64,000 nt of DNA, taken from Meghimatium bilineatum (lineage: Eukaryota; Mollusca; Gastropoda; Stylommatophora; Philomycidae). Within the stretch, counting starts at the first letter, position 1, and each line of letters begins with the position of its first letter. The stretch spans positions 65,315,853 to 65,379,852 of the forward strand of contig CM067316.1 of the NCBI GenBank assembly GCA_034231615.1. Direction: 5' to 3'. The notes under the pieces are model-generated. The model made no database searches, was not told where the DNA came from, and was given only the letters and a program-made list of their open reading frames with translations. The position numbers and the translations under genes are program-made. Below are positions 16,555 through 27,334 of this stretch, in pieces.

Positions 16555-17385
16555 GATCTCTCTTGTCCCTTATATGTTCTCCAGACCCCCTGTCTCTCTT
16601 GTCCCTTGTATGTTCTCCAGACCCCCTGTCTCTCTTGTCCCTTATATGTTCTCCAGACCCCCTGTCTCTCTTGTCCCTTATATGTTCTCCAGACCCCCTG
16701 TCTCTCTTGTCCCTTGTATGTTCTCCAGACCCCCTGTCTCTCTTGTCCCTTGTATGTTCTCCAAACCCCCTGTCTCTCTTGTCCCTTGTATGTTCTCCAG
16801 ACCCCCTGTCTCTCTTGTCCCTTATATGTTCTCCAGACCCCCTGTCTCTCTTGTCCCTTGTATGTTCTCCAGACCCCCTGTCTCTCTTGTCCCTTATATG
16901 TTCTCCAGACCCCCTGTCTCTCTTGTCCCTTGTATGTTCTCCAGACCCCCTGTCTCTCTTGTCCCTTATATGTTCTCCAGACCCCCTGTCTCTCTTGTCC
17001 CTTATATGTTCTCCAGACCCCTGTCTCTCTTGTCCCTTATATGTTCTCCAGACCCCCTGTCTCTCTTGTCCCTTATATGTTCTCCAGACCCCCTGTCTCT
17101 CTTGCCCCTTGTATGTTCTCCAGACCCCCTGTCTCTCTTGTCCCTTATATGTTCTCCAGACCCCCTGTCTCTCTTGTCCCTTATATGTTCTCCAGACCCC
17201 TGTCTCTCTTGTCCCTTATATGTTCTCCAGATCCCCTGTCTCTCTTGTCCCTTATATGTTCTCCAGACCCCCTGTCTCTCTTGTCCCTTATATGTTCTCC
17301 AGACCCCCTGTCTCTCTTGCCCCTTGTATGTTCTACAGACCCCCTGTCTCTCTTGCTCCTTGTATGTATTCCAGGCCCCCCCCCT
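16555..17385. repeat. 36-bp minisatellite, about 23 copies
   Basis: Units contain CTTGTCCCTTATATGTTCTC then CAGACCCCCTGTCTCT. A few copies lack one C (for example 17010 and 17190), shifting frame. Because 36 is a multiple of three, long frames exist on both strands (317, 339 and 277 codons forward). They are repeat artefacts. Variants Y/T (TTATATG or TTGTATG) alternate along the array. Confidence 0.95.
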
Positions 17386-17574
17386 CGTCTCACAGTAACC
17401 CGCTTTTCGCATTTGACTATTTCAGCAACTTCTCGTTAGCCTTTTTATCTGTCCATGATACCCTCAGCCTTATTCTATCTCTATTACCTCTAGTTTTTCA
17501 CTATGCTGTTTATTTATTGTCCATGACTAGCATCCATATATTAGAATCGGCGTTAAGCATGTCGGGAATAGCAG

Positions 17575-18195
17575 TTGAATAACAATAGCAGTTACAATCT
17601 GAATACTCTGAGATATTCTGACGATACAGTTCTGATTCAAGGGAGGAGTGAGCACGAACTTACATCTCTGATGTTAGACACGGTAGTACAAGAAAGTGAA
17701 AACAAAGGTCCCAGTCTAAACAAGAAGAAAACAGAAGTGATGGTTGTTTCAAAGAAATACACAATGTTGTGTAATATCAATTCATCAACAAGTACGAGGG
17801 CTATGATGTTTTATTGAGCCAATCATATTTTATGGATGCGAAGCATAGACGACGGTAAACAAACGTGCCCAGGGTAAGCTGGAGGCAAGTGAGATGTGGT
17901 TTTTAAGAAGAATGATGAAAATTCCATGGACAGCCAAGAAAACTCAGGTAGAAATTATCATAGATGCTGGAGTAAAACGACAAATTATAAACAGACAATC
18001 ATGGATTTTAGGACGTGAATAACAACAAACTCGAACATTTAGTAACTAACGAAACGACCAAGAGGAGAAAAGACAGAGGAAGACGAAGAGAGAAATTTCT
18101 GAGTAGGTTGTCACTGTAGCACAAAAAGATGTCACCAACTGAATTTATTAACAACACAAGAGACAGAGATTTGCGGACTATCGCCTAGACTACTC
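17575..18195 (+). pseudogene. RTE-like LINE remnant
   Basis: Encodes NLNTLRYSDDTVLIQGRSEH (degenerate YADD as YSDD), then SLNKKKTEVMVVSKK. A deletion leads to the YGCEA-like IIFYGCEA region, then KLEASEMWFLRRMMKIPWTAKKTQ and a terminal arginine-rich part. It is the same family as 7280-8280, with similar order but an internal deletion covering the FKYLG block. Inactive. Confidence 0.78.
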
Positions 18196-18980
18196 GGCCT
18201 GGTTGATTGATTATGTAGTTTTGAAGAACATCTTCCTCACCTCTGTTCACAGTGTCACATTACAGATTTCTTAGGTAGAATACAGGTAATGAAGTCTTAC
18301 TTGACCAAGTCGAAGGCTTAGAAACTATCAAATACGGGTGCAAATGTGAAAAAATACAAACAGTACACATGACATAATCATACAAATAATAATACATAGA
18401 ACATACTCGACGTTTCTACCAAAAGGCCTTTATCAAGATGACACATATATAAAATAAAAACACGGCGAGTGAAAATGACAAACTAGCGTGTTCGAGCGAA
18501 ATGTTGACAACAACTGTTTATACTTGGCGAACACAGCCTGCATTGTTGATCATCGTAGAAGCTTCATTGCTGTGTCTGAACTGGTCAACCATCACCTGAG
18601 CAGATTGTCTTCATTGAATTTACCTACACGAAATTTCCGGAAAAGCGTTCCTGTAGAAGGTTCTACGTCACAAAATAGAAGATTGTCACATGTCGGGTAT
18701 TTTCAATGACAATAACGTTCATCATATTTAGCTTGGAGCCTTCTTATTGGATAACTAAAACAACTGGCTGCCACTCAAGAGACCCTCAAAAAGGAAAGAC
18801 TATTTTTAAAAAAATCATTAACAATAAAATATTTTATAGAACATTTTTGGTAGGGAGTTAGATTGGAGGAGCGATTGTGACCACTCCTCTTGTTTTTCCA
18901 AATCAGCCAATGGAAATTAACGATCAACAACTGTGGGTATTGATTGTTAGTCTCGTCTTAATGTCTCATATTATGTTTAG
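18196..18980 (-). mobile_element. Possible Penelope-type element end with hammerhead-like motif
   Basis: At 18401-18445 the minus strand reads CTTGATAAAGGCC-TTTT-GGTAGAAACGTCGAG. The stem GGCC/GGT(A) and GAAAC resemble the hammerhead ribozymes known from Penelope-like retroelement ends, but the CUGAUGA core is degraded (CTTGATAA). The copy at 37885 has the same stem and loop. The rest of the interval has no coding motif. Confidence 0.4.
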
Positions 18981-19431
18981 TTTCTTCTTCTTCTTCTTTC
19001 GTTCACTTGAAACATGTCTATATCTGTAATTCTGTCTCCTTAATAAAACTCACTGTCTTTTGTAGTTCATACAGTGTCCCATAGAGTTTTGATTCCAGTG
19101 TTGTTTCCTCTGGCCAATATGTCTGCCTCCGCGTTTCATGCTCAGAACACTCTTGAAGTATATGTTTGGCACTCTATGCTGCCTGTCCACATGTACACAT
19201 GGCCGTGTTGCCAATCTTGAACTTTGTATACATGTGACTGCGGTGTCGGTTGTGTCCTGTTCTCAGACGTAGAATTATAACTTGTTCTGGTCTGTTCATA
19301 ATATGATAGTCATCTTTTGTTGGTGTTTGTGGCTTTCTTATTGACTTGATCATCTGTTTTTTCTGATGGTAGGTGATTGGTATATCTGGTTGGTCTTCGG
19401 CAGCACCTTCCTTAGCCAGTTGGTCTGCTTT

Positions 19432-21879
19432 TTAATTTCCTGGTATTCCACAGTGAGAGGGTATCCACTGCATGGTTACCCTATACTGGTAAGACAATTC
19501 GCTAAGTAGTTTTTTCAAGTCTGTTAGTTTTTCAGACTGGAGAGCTTGAAGCACTGACCTTGCATCTGTCAGGAATACCACAGGCTGTAGGTCAGAGTTG
19601 GAGTTCAGCAGTTTTTTAGCTGCCACACTAATTGCCTGGATTTCTGCATCATAATTATTGCAGAATTTTCCTGTCGGTGTTCTGATTGTATCTCTAGGCT
19701 TGTGTGGATATTCTATATATACACCTGCACCTCCATTCCTCACGGCATTCTGTGCTGATCCATCTGTGTATACTCTGACCCATATATCTTGTGGATATTC
19801 CTCATCCAGGAAACTGAGGGTGACTGTCCTTCGCTGCACACTGTTCTGTTCGTCCACGCTTAGTATTCCTTTCACATGGGTCTGAATGTATATTGGCATT
19901 CCATGTCTTTCACTCCACGGGGTTTGTTCTGGTACAGGCCTTAAGGGGCTGTCAACTTCAGGTAGGTCTGTAAGTTGTCTGCGGAGTCGTTTAGCTTGAT
20001 GGATAAAGCTGCTTCTTTTCAGTCGTCCCATTGCTAGATTTTGGAATCTTTCCTTCATTGGATGACTTGGCATACACTGAAACTTTTCTGCCTGAATTAG
20101 TACTTTTGTGTCTCTGCGTTCGCCAAGTGTTTGCATTCTTCCCATTTTCTGCATCTCTGCTATGGGTGTTGATTTCATTGCTCCCAACATTATTCTAAGT
20201 GCCTGGTTTTGCACTTTATCTAGATCTTGTAATGTGGTGTTTGATGCAGGACACCACGCAGCTGAACCATATTCCAGGTGTGGTCTTATGCCTTGCTGGT
20301 AAACTTTACTGAGTATATTCCCACTGGCTCCCCATGTGGTTCCACTTAGTTTTCTCAGGATAGCTAACTTCCTCCTGGCTTTTGTTGTGGCTTTGTTTAT
20401 GTGCTGCTTCCATGTCAGTTTATCATCAAAAGTAACTCCGAGGTATGTGGGTTGTTTGTCTTCTTTCAAGAGCTCTCCATCTATTTTGATATGACCGGCT
20501 TTTTGTTTTGGTGAGAGGGTAAAAAGTGTAGTGCTGCACTTATCTGTGTTAATGCTGACGCACCATCTATTAGCCCATAAGGTTAGGGCATCGATAGCTC
20601 TTTGTATTTGTTTAGTGGCCACTGTCGCATGTTCTTCTGTGCACCAGATCACCAGGTCGTCAGCATACATTGCCACTTTGATCCCGTGTGGTAGTTCAGC
20701 AACTAGGTCATTGATGTAAACCAAGAAAAGTGTGGGCGACAGGACTCCTCCCTGGGGGACTCCATGACGCAGTAGAACTTTCTTGCTCTTGCGACCATCT
20801 AATTGTACCCTGGCTCTTCTATTATGCAGGTATGCTTTTACCCATTTGTACATTCTTGAGCTAACCCTGCAATTTCGCAATTTCTTTAGGAGCCCTTCTT
20901 TCCAGACCTTATCAAATGCTTTTCTGAGGTCTATCCATGCTGCTAGTACCAGTTTCTTATCTTGGAAGGCATCCTCAATCTCTTGGGAGAGGTAGGTTGC
21001 CTGATCTTCAGTAGAGTAGCACTGTCTGAAACCTGCTTGCTGTGATACCAGAAGGTTTTCACTTTCAAGGTACCACTGCATCCTAAGATTGATAATGCGT
21101 TCCATTGTTTTGCATAGACAGCTTGTGAGGCTGATGGGCCTGTAGTTGGAGACTGTGTTGCCATCTTTTCCTGATTTGAGGAGTGGTATCATTATTGCTT
21201 CTCTCCACGCCTGTGGTACATTACCCGTGGACCAGCTTGTGTTAAAGATCTGCAGTAGCTTTGCTCTTGCTGCAATTCCCAGGTTTCTAATCATTTCATT
21301 GGACACTCCATCAGCTCCAGGGGACTTTTTCATGTTCAATTTGGATATTGCATGCTCCAGTTCTCTCATTGTGATTGGTGCCTCCATGACTTCAGGTATA
21401 GGTTCGACTTGTCCAATGGTTTCCTGGTTCTCTCGAACCTCCTGTTGTTTGTCTGGGTTGACTTTGATGTTATTGTCTTCTGCAAAGGAATCTGCAAAGT
21501 AATCAGCTGCGTGTTTACCTGTTAAAATGTTTCTATCTTTATAAAGTGTGATCCTGGTATTTCTCCCTGTACCTTCATCATTTAGTTGTTTTACAAGTTT
21601 CCATAATTTCCTAGTATCTCTTTCTAGGTTCAGCGACTCTGTTTTTTTCTTTCCAGCTACTCCGTCTGGCTTGTAACTTGGCTCTTTGAAATTTAGCCTT
21701 TGTTTGCTGATATTTGTTGTGATGTTCTTGGCTAGGTCTGTTCTCAGCCTGCTGTCTAGATGTTTCCATCTCATTTTGCAGCTTTTCCAGTTCATCATTC
21801 CAGTAGGGTTTGTAGTTTTTGCGTGCCCCCCTGGGTATGGTTTTACTAGCAGCTTGTAGTATACATCTATTAAATTCAC
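19432..21879 (-). CDS. LINE ORF2, reverse transcriptase and RNase H part (815 codons)
   Basis: Copies element RNA into DNA. RT motifs in order: KKSPGADGV (184-192), NYRPISLTS (245-253), QAGFR (281-285), DLRKAFD (317-323), HGVPQGGVLSP (372-382), and catalytic YADD (405-408). YLGVTFDDKLTW (479-490) and the thumb follow. RNase H: YTDGSA (Asp-705), AEIQAI (Glu-746), TDARS (Asp-772) and PSHCGIPGN (His-809). The frame ends at a TAA that replaces the Glu of the usual GNE.AD motif. Beyond it, 19100-19430 still encodes ADQLAKEG, then LRLRTGHNRHRSHMYTKF and a CxCG...H....C motif, interrupted by a second stop. Only residues from about 77 onward belong to the true protein; the first part overlaps the endonuclease frame. 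Inactive, but recently so. Confidence 0.88.
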   Translation of the reverse strand: MNLIDVYYKLLVKPYPGGHAKTTNPTGMMNWKSCKMRWKHLDSRLRTDLAKNITTNISKQRLNFKEPSYKPDGVAGKKKTESLNLERDTRKLWKLVKQLNDEGTGRNTRITLYKDRNILTGKHAADYFADSFAEDNNIKVNPDKQQEVRENQETIGQVEPIPEVMEAPITMRELEHAISKLNMKKSPGADGVSNEMIRNLGIAARAKLLQIFNTSWSTGNVPQAWREAIMIPLLKSGKDGNTVSNYRPISLTSCLCKTMERIINLRMQWYLESENLLVSQQAGFRQCYSTEDQATYLSQEIEDAFQDKKLVLAAWIDLRKAFDKVWKEGLLKKLRNCRVSSRMYKWVKAYLHNRRARVQLDGRKSKKVLLRHGVPQGGVLSPTLFLVYINDLVAELPHGIKVAMYADDLVIWCTEEHATVATKQIQRAIDALTLWANRWCVSINTDKCSTTLFTLSPKQKAGHIKIDGELLKEDKQPTYLGVTFDDKLTWKQHINKATTKARRKLAILRKLSGTTWGASGNILSKVYQQGIRPHLEYGSAAWCPASNTTLQDLDKVQNQALRIMLGAMKSTPIAEMQKMGRMQTLGERRDTKVLIQAEKFQCMPSHPMKERFQNLAMGRLKRSSFIHQAKRLRRQLTDLPEVDSPLRPVPEQTPWSERHGMPIYIQTHVKGILSVDEQNSVQRRTVTLSFLDEEYPQDIWVRVYTDGSAQNAVRNGGAGVYIEYPHKPRDTIRTPTGKFCNNYDAEIQAISVAAKKLLNSNSDLQPVVFLTDARSVLQALQSEKLTDLKKLLSELSYQYRVTMQWIPSHCGIPGN

Positions 21880-22870
21880 TCACTGCTCTATTGATGTCTT
21901 TGTCCAAGTTCATGTCCTTAGCTAGAACACTGGTTAAATGTTGGTACATTTTCCAGTCTGCCCTTTTATAGTTCCACCTAGTGATCGTGCTGCTGTCCTT
22001 GGTATATTCATTGTGGATTTCCAGAAATACTGGTCTGTGGTCACTACCCCCAAGCTGCTTTCCAACGACACGTGTGATGTTCCATTCCAGGCCTGGTGAG
22101 TGGAATGCCAGATCTGGTGTAGAGGTGGTGTGCCATGCTCTCGAGTAGAAGGTTGGTGAGTCAGCTGGCTGGTTAATAAGGATGAGATTATTTTCATCCT
22201 GCCAGTTCTCAAGTTCCTCACCTCTCTTGTCGATATGATCGTAGCCCCAGCTCTGAGAGTGGCTGTTGAAGTCACCACACACCATAAGTCTCTCTTTATC
22301 TGGAATTGTGTCTAGTGCCAATGGTTTATCATTTGGGCAGTAGTAGTTCAGGAGATGGAATTCTGCACTGTCTGTTTTTAGGTGGAGCATCTGGTATTCT
22401 GCCCCTTCCATATATACTTCCAGCTGACATGCGCTGATATTGTTTTTAACAAATGTCAGAATTCCACCCTTTCGCCTGTCCTTTCGGTCAGATCGGTAGC
22501 ACTGGTAGCCTCTGATTTTGAAGGCTATGTCGCTGCTGAGGTGTGTTTCTTGGATACAGCATATATTAACTTGTTCTTCACTGAGGACATTTTCAAGTTC
22601 CAATTTTTTGCTGTATCCATCTCTTTTACTGTTGACACCCTCAGCATTCCAGTGCATTATTTTTATTGGTCGTTTGTTTGTTTGGCCAGTAGCTCTATTC
22701 CCTTGCCTCCTGGCTCCTCGAGGCAATTGAGAAGGACTTTCAGTAACTGAGGTTGGGCCCTTTCGAGGTATAGGGCCCGGCACCGTCCCTGCCTGAACGT
22801 CCGCCACAGGGCAGGCACCATAACTTTTTATAGATACAGACATGTTTCCATTGTGTTTTGTGCATGGCAT
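21611..22870 (-). CDS. LINE ORF2, endonuclease part (419 codons)
   Basis: APE-type endonuclease that would nick target DNA to prime reverse transcription. Visible motifs: HWNAEG (Asn-75), IQETH (Glu-108), YYCPN, CGDFNSH (Asp-200, Asn-202), TPDLAF (Asp-253) and the catalytic SDHRP (Asp-277, His-278), so the active site looks intact. The start at 22870 is the first Met after the 5' UTR; an N-terminal basic Pro/Arg stretch precedes the domain. The frame leaves the reverse-transcriptase frame at a run of seven A (about 21642-21648) and then stops. One extra A in that run explains the break, so this and the next entry were one protein. It is part of the element 18981-23041. Confidence 0.85.
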   Translation of the reverse strand: MPCTKHNGNMSVSIKSYGACPVADVQAGTVPGPIPRKGPTSVTESPSQLPRGARRQGNRATGQTNKRPIKIMHWNAEGVNSKRDGYSKKLELENVLSEEQVNICCIQETHLSSDIAFKIRGYQCYRSDRKDRRKGGILTFVKNNISACQLEVYMEGAEYQMLHLKTDSAEFHLLNYYCPNDKPLALDTIPDKERLMVCGDFNSHSQSWGYDHIDKRGEELENWQDENNLILINQPADSPTFYSRAWHTTSTPDLAFHSPGLEWNITRVVGKQLGGSDHRPVFLEIHNEYTKDSSTITRWNYKRADWKMYQHLTSVLAKDMNLDKDINRAVSEFNRCILQAASKTIPRGARKNYKPYWNDELEKLQNEMETSRQQAENRPSQEHHNKYQQTKAKFQRAKLQARRSSWKEKNRVAEPRKRY

Positions 22871-23179
22871 CCTGATTATCTGTGCGCCTTTTGGCTGGAT
22901 GCCTCCGTCTTCAGCACTCTGCTTACTTGGGCAGGACTATGGTCCTGCTCGAATGGGACTGCCCGACCAGTCTTAGTTTCCAGCCCCTGATGGCTGAACT
23001 AAGCCCCATCACCACTGCAAGGTGCTGGCCTTGATGGGGAATATGTTTAGTTAAATCAATCAATCATATACAAACATGTCATGTCAGAAAGAATGAATGA
23101 ATAGGAAACCGGTATTGGATGTTGAATTCAGTTGTTAGGAATTAGCTCTGTCCTTAGCTTCTTTTTTTTCTTCTTAGGT

Positions 23180-24880
23180 CACACAACGCGTTACAGAAGT
23201 ACATTACCCAGTTAGGAAATTAAATATTGCGCAAGAAGCAAACATTCTTTACAATAAAACATGTGCTAAAGTAAAACTAATAGCGAAGAAGGCCAAACAT
23301 GATAAATGGAAAATAACATGCGCTAATTTAAATCTAAGGAACAATGGTAAAAAGGTTTGGGCACTGATTAATGATTTGTCTGGGAAAAGAAGAATAACAA
23401 ATGATAAACTGTGATGAATGGAAGCAGAACAATCACCAAAGACAAAGAAAAGGCAGAATACTTTAATCACTTTTTGCCAGTGTGAACAGAGTATGGAAGC
23501 TGTCCGAGGCTGGAAAGAAGCGTCTGTTCCTACTAAAGCAGTTAGAAAAGGTCCAAAATACTAGCTCATCCATATCTGAAGATGACTTAACTATTCAGAA
23601 ACTCAAACAAGGGTTGAAGAAACTAAAGACTAGAAAATCTCCTGGACCAGACAAAATTTATCATGAAATGTTAGCCCACAGGGAAAGAAGTGGTCCTTAA
23701 ACTAATAAATATAACTTGAAGAAAGGGAAAGCTGCATAAAAACTGGAGAAATACATCTTTCTTATCCTGAAAAGTAACAAACCTCCTGATAAACCCAAAA
23801 GCAACCGCCCCATATCACTAACGTGGCAAATTGTCAGAAAGAATGGTTAATGTGTGATTTTAATGGTTCTTTGAGAGCTCTACCACGTACAAGCAGGCCT
23901 CAGAAATGGCAATTGCACAGAAGACCAACTATTTAGATTAATACAGAAAATCCATGATGGATTCCAGGAAAGCTGATACATTGTATCCATCTTTTTTTGA
24001 CTTACAACAGGCTTACGATCGAGTCTTTTGATGAAGATGATTGAGCTAGGAATTAGTGGAAAGCTATATAACTGAATAAAATACTTCCTCATTGATAGAA
24101 CACTCCAGACAAAGATAAATGATGAAATCTCATCTAAACAAGTTCTAGAGGAGGCTTACCACAGGGTTCTTATCTCAGCTGCCACCCCCCCCCCCATATT
24201 TCTCATGTACATTAATGACCTTGCTAAACATATCAACGCTGAAAAAGCCCTCTATGCCGATGACCTAACAATGTGGCAGGGCCATGAGAATTTAAATGGA
24301 AATTTAAGAAGACTGCCCGATTACTGTCAAACATGGAAGCTGAAAATACACTCTGAGAAAACTGTCTATACCATATTTACCAAGAAGTCATAAAATAGCC
24401 AAAGAAAATATCAGTCTATGTTTGGATACACAGAAATTGTCAAGAGAAGAACACCCATATAGATTATAGCCACGCTAGATTAACAGCTCACCCTCGGGAA
24501 GCATGTAGAAAATGTCAAAAATAAAGCACTTAAACGGTTACAACTACTGAAAAGGCTCACTGAAACATCTTGGGGATCAGACAAGGATACCCTTAGAGGA
24601 CTATACCTTGGTTACATACGTTCTGCTTTAGAATACAACAGTGCACTCCTCACAACATGTTCCAAGACAAATGTTGAATCTCTAGATAGAGTGCAGAACA
24701 ATGCCCTACGCCTTATTAGTGGAGCAATGAGACACCAACGGCTGCATGTGAAATACATACACATTTAGAAGTTATTGAGATACGGAGAGATATGGCTGCA
24801 ATGGAGGCTTATGAAAGAAGGAAAAGAGGGTAACCCGACTTCCCAACACATGTGAAAAACATCAGCTGAGCTGACCACTC
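23180..24880 (+). pseudogene. Degenerate I-like LINE RT, plus strand
   Basis: Recognisable pieces in order: KAKHDKWKITCANLN, KTRKSPGPDKI (23630), KPPDKPKSNRPISL, GNCTEDQLFRLIQ, FFDLQQAYDRV and SKQVLEEAY. Then come CMYINDLAKHIN-like and catalytic ALYADDLTMW (24245-24275), GKHVENVKNKALKRL, TETSWGSDKDTLRGL, ALEYNSAL, and RVQNNALRLISGAM. At least six frame breaks. A run of 11 C (24185-24195) lies at the conserved LSP.LF motif. It is a distinct subfamily from the element ending at 23041 and in the opposite orientation. Confidence 0.75.
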
Positions 24881-24889
24881 ATATCGGGT

Positions 24890-25140
24890 CGTAGCTTCAA
24901 GTAATAATCCCCGTGGATCTTCAAAAATTGCACATGTAAGTTAGACGTCGCAACCAGGTGTCTATAACGTGATATTTTAAACATCACCTACACTGCAATA
25001 TTATCTGCGACTTCTAGACACTGTGTCTACACCTATGTCTACACCTATGTCTACAGCTATGTCTACACCTATGTCTACAGCTATGTTATTACTCAATGCT
25101 GGTGTGATGATGATGAAATAATCCCTTTAGCTGGGATCTC
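24890..25140. other. Unannotated, with a 12-bp tandem repeat
   Basis: 25024-25086 holds five 12-bp units (TGTCTACACCTA / TGTCTACAGCTA). Nothing else is identified. Confidence 0.6.
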
Positions 25141-25445
25141 ATTGTATTGTTGTTCGTCCATCACAAGATGATGATGACCATTTGTTACATCCACATTTGA
25201 AAATTCAATTAGAGTTATGTCCTTGATTATGAGTTCGCAGATGGCTAATGAGCCCTGTTCGATCTGTAAATGTCCTTGGACCGTTCGGGCATGGAATGAC
25301 CACTGTAGACGGATCTTGGTCTATCCGTGACTTTCTAGCTACACATTTTCCCTTCGGGTAGATTTTCCTGGATGTGAAAACGACTTGCACTGGGGATTTT
25401 TTATTAAAGTAAGGAGGAGTCTCATAGCTCTTGACAGGCGGCATA
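25140..25445 (-). pseudogene. 3' end of a C2H2-tailed LINE
   Basis: The minus-strand frame ends ARKSRIDQDPSTVVIPCPNG, then RTFTDRTGLISHLRTHNQG. This is the C2H2-like finger (C..C/G, F, L..H...H) that terminates ORF2 in a CR1/L2-like LINE group. The second Cys is replaced by Gly here. A conserved 3' UTR (CATCACAAG..GATGACCATT) follows, as in the copies at 26665 and 63005. This is not a host zinc-finger gene. Confidence 0.72.
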
Positions 25446-26040
25446 TAGTCTCTTCCGGCTATATATACCGGCTCTTCTCAGTTTTATGACTGAGGTGACA
25501 CATGGAGTCATATAAGGTTGCCTCAAAGACTTGGATGTGTAAGGGAGGTTTATGGATGCATGTTTAGTCCATGAAAGAGGCGCGCCAGTATCACAGGATA
25601 TTCACGTCCTGCCAGGAGTATAGTACACACTTCTGGGTCAAATATCCCATCATTCTTCCGTCATATTTTTTCACCCAACCGTAGTGATTACATAACTAGC
25701 ATGTCCCGTCACCGAGGAAGTTTGAACAAAAGGACTAAGCTGCAATGTCCGCTGGTCTGCATCTCTTCGTCATGCATTGGATTTTTTTTTTTTATAGAAG
25801 ACAAAAGTCAGAAATTGTGATAAGAAATTGTGATAATGATGATTTTTGCAGCTACAACATGTTGGGTTGAGCCCCACGTCCTGATTGGAATATGTTATAT
25901 GTGCTAGCTTTTGTAGTCTGCTTATAATATGTAAAAGGGACACAAGCACATATCCAGTGACAAGTACGAGTATTAATTACAGTTATATCCCTTGTTAACA
26001 GGATCTTCCGAGCATGGTTAAGCTGTTTGGCTTATGTTCG
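25446..26040. other. Unannotated sequence
   Basis: No coding motif or tandem repeat. An oligo-T run is at 25783-25792. It may be old 3' flank of the LINE that follows. Confidence 0.4.
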
Positions 26041-26650
26041 AGACCATTTGCTTTTCTTCTTTATCTGCGTCCAGTTTCCTATTCTCATAAGTCTATAGAA
26101 GAAGGTGGACCGCCTCCATGAATTCAGTCGTCAGCAGGAGGTCCTCACGGTTGACCCACAGATTAACCTTCAGATATGTCTCCTGGGGCTATATTTTAGT
26201 TCTCAAGTCATCGAAGGGTGCGCATGTCTACAGAATGTGTTCAGGAGTCTGGGGATCCGTTTGACATGGGCATTGGTCAGTTTGGACAACCGTCATTTTG
26301 TGGAGATGTGCTTGTAGTCTGCAGTGTCCCGTGCGGAGTCTAAAATTTGTGGTTTGTTGTAACCTGCAAAGCTTCAGGATAGGGTCCTGTGGAAAGTTAC
26401 TGCCTGTTCTCTGACTTGATGTATGTTTGTATTTTCTTTTGGTGAGAGTTTTTGCTTCAGTCAGTGATATTCTGTGCTGGAATTGTTCCTTTTTTGCGAC
26501 TGCTTTAGCCACTCTGTCAGCTGCAACATATGCCTCTATCCTGCTATTCTACAGTATGCATGGATCAACTACAGTACAGCTTTATTGTTAGCAGACAGTT
26601 GATTTACAAGTTCTACATTTGTTTTTGTTAGGAGATCTTTAGGATCATTT
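26040..26650 (-). pseudogene. I-like LINE, C-terminal part (continues at 27335)
   Basis: The minus-strand frame encodes HAYCRIAG.EAYVAADRVAKA (RNase H end), a Lys-rich linker, FRLRTGHCRLQAHLHKM, then DQCPCQTDPQTPEHIL. The last part is the CxC...H Cys/His motif also present in the 18981 element. It is separated from the rest of its RNase H by the LINE fragment at 26655-27330. Confidence 0.72.
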
Positions 26651-26654
26651 TGGA

Positions 26655-27330
26655 TGGTCGGGAGTGTGTTCGCCCATCACAAGCGATGATAGCCATTTTT
26701 GTACAACCACTTTTAAAATTCAGTTAGAATTATGATCATAAATACTAGTCCGTAGATGGCGAATGGGCGCTATTCAAGCTGTAAATGTTATTGGACAGTT
26801 CGGACATGGAATGACCACTGTAGGCGGATTATGGTCTATCCGTGACTTTCTAGCTACTCTCCGCTGTTGAGCTACAGAATTTCTTCTCTTTTCACAAGAT
26901 AATGCACTCTTGATAATGTCCTTTTTTTTTTACTGTAGAACGCCATGTATATCTATTTTGTGCAAGTTCTTCTCATGTATCTTGGTCTATTTCAAACGCT
27001 TTCAGTGAGGTCTTTAACGAGTTCTTGTAGCGCTTCTTTTGGCCACCTCGAGATCGTTTACCATTCTCCAGCTCACCATAGAGAAGTATCTTTGGCAGGC
27101 GATGATCTGGCACACGTACCAAATGACCTGATCAACGAATCTGTGTCAGCATCAGGATAGTGTCAATGCTGGGGATACCAGATCTGTTAAGGACAGTGGT
27201 ATCTGGAATCTTGTCTTGCCATCTGATGTTCACAACTTTTCTAAGACAAGTTGTGTGAAAGTTATTGAGTTTCCCTACATGAAGTCTGTACACAACGTCT
27301 GGCATTAATCATGGTCTGGAATACTACGTG
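26655..27330 (-). mobile_element. C2H2-tailed LINE fragment inserted in the I-like LINE
   Basis: The minus strand encodes HMTCLRKVVNIRWQDKIPDT, SGIPSIDTILM, SGHLVRVPDHRLPKILLYGE and KRSRGGQKKRYKNSLK. It then gives TWRSTV and the degraded finger region near 26760-26860. This is the post-RT region of the same family as 25140 and 63005. Its ends interrupt the RNase H domain of the surrounding I-like LINE. No clear target-site duplication was found by eye. Confidence 0.72.
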
Positions 27331-27334
27331 CAGT

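Larger units (their letters stand above)
18981..23041 (-). mobile_element. Near-complete I-like LINE, 4.06 kb, with target-site duplication
   Basis: Flanked by the 11-bp direct repeat TATGTTTAGTT (18972-18982 and 23042-23052; two or more bases may belong to the element). The 3' end is (TTC)n on the plus strand, i.e. a (GAA)n tail at 18981-18998. The 5' end near 23030 coincides with the start of another 5' UTR copy at 11259. Order in sense: ~170-bp 5' UTR with a GCAGGAC/GTCCTGC hairpin, APE endonuclease, RT, RNase H, a Cys/His C-terminus, and a short 3' UTR. No ORF1 (gag-like) is present. The domain set EN-RT-RNase H points to the I/Nimb-like group (inference). Confidence 0.88.

Noticed and set aside
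16445..17582. Three overlapping forward frames of 277-339 codons and a reverse frame
   Set aside because: All are products of a 36-bp tandem repeat; the sequence is the same low-complexity peptide in each frame, with no codon bias, splice sites or homology.
25205..25444. Host C2H2 zinc-finger gene
   Set aside because: The finger recurs at 26.7 and 63.1 kb with the same LINE 3' UTR, so it is the end of a retrotransposon ORF.
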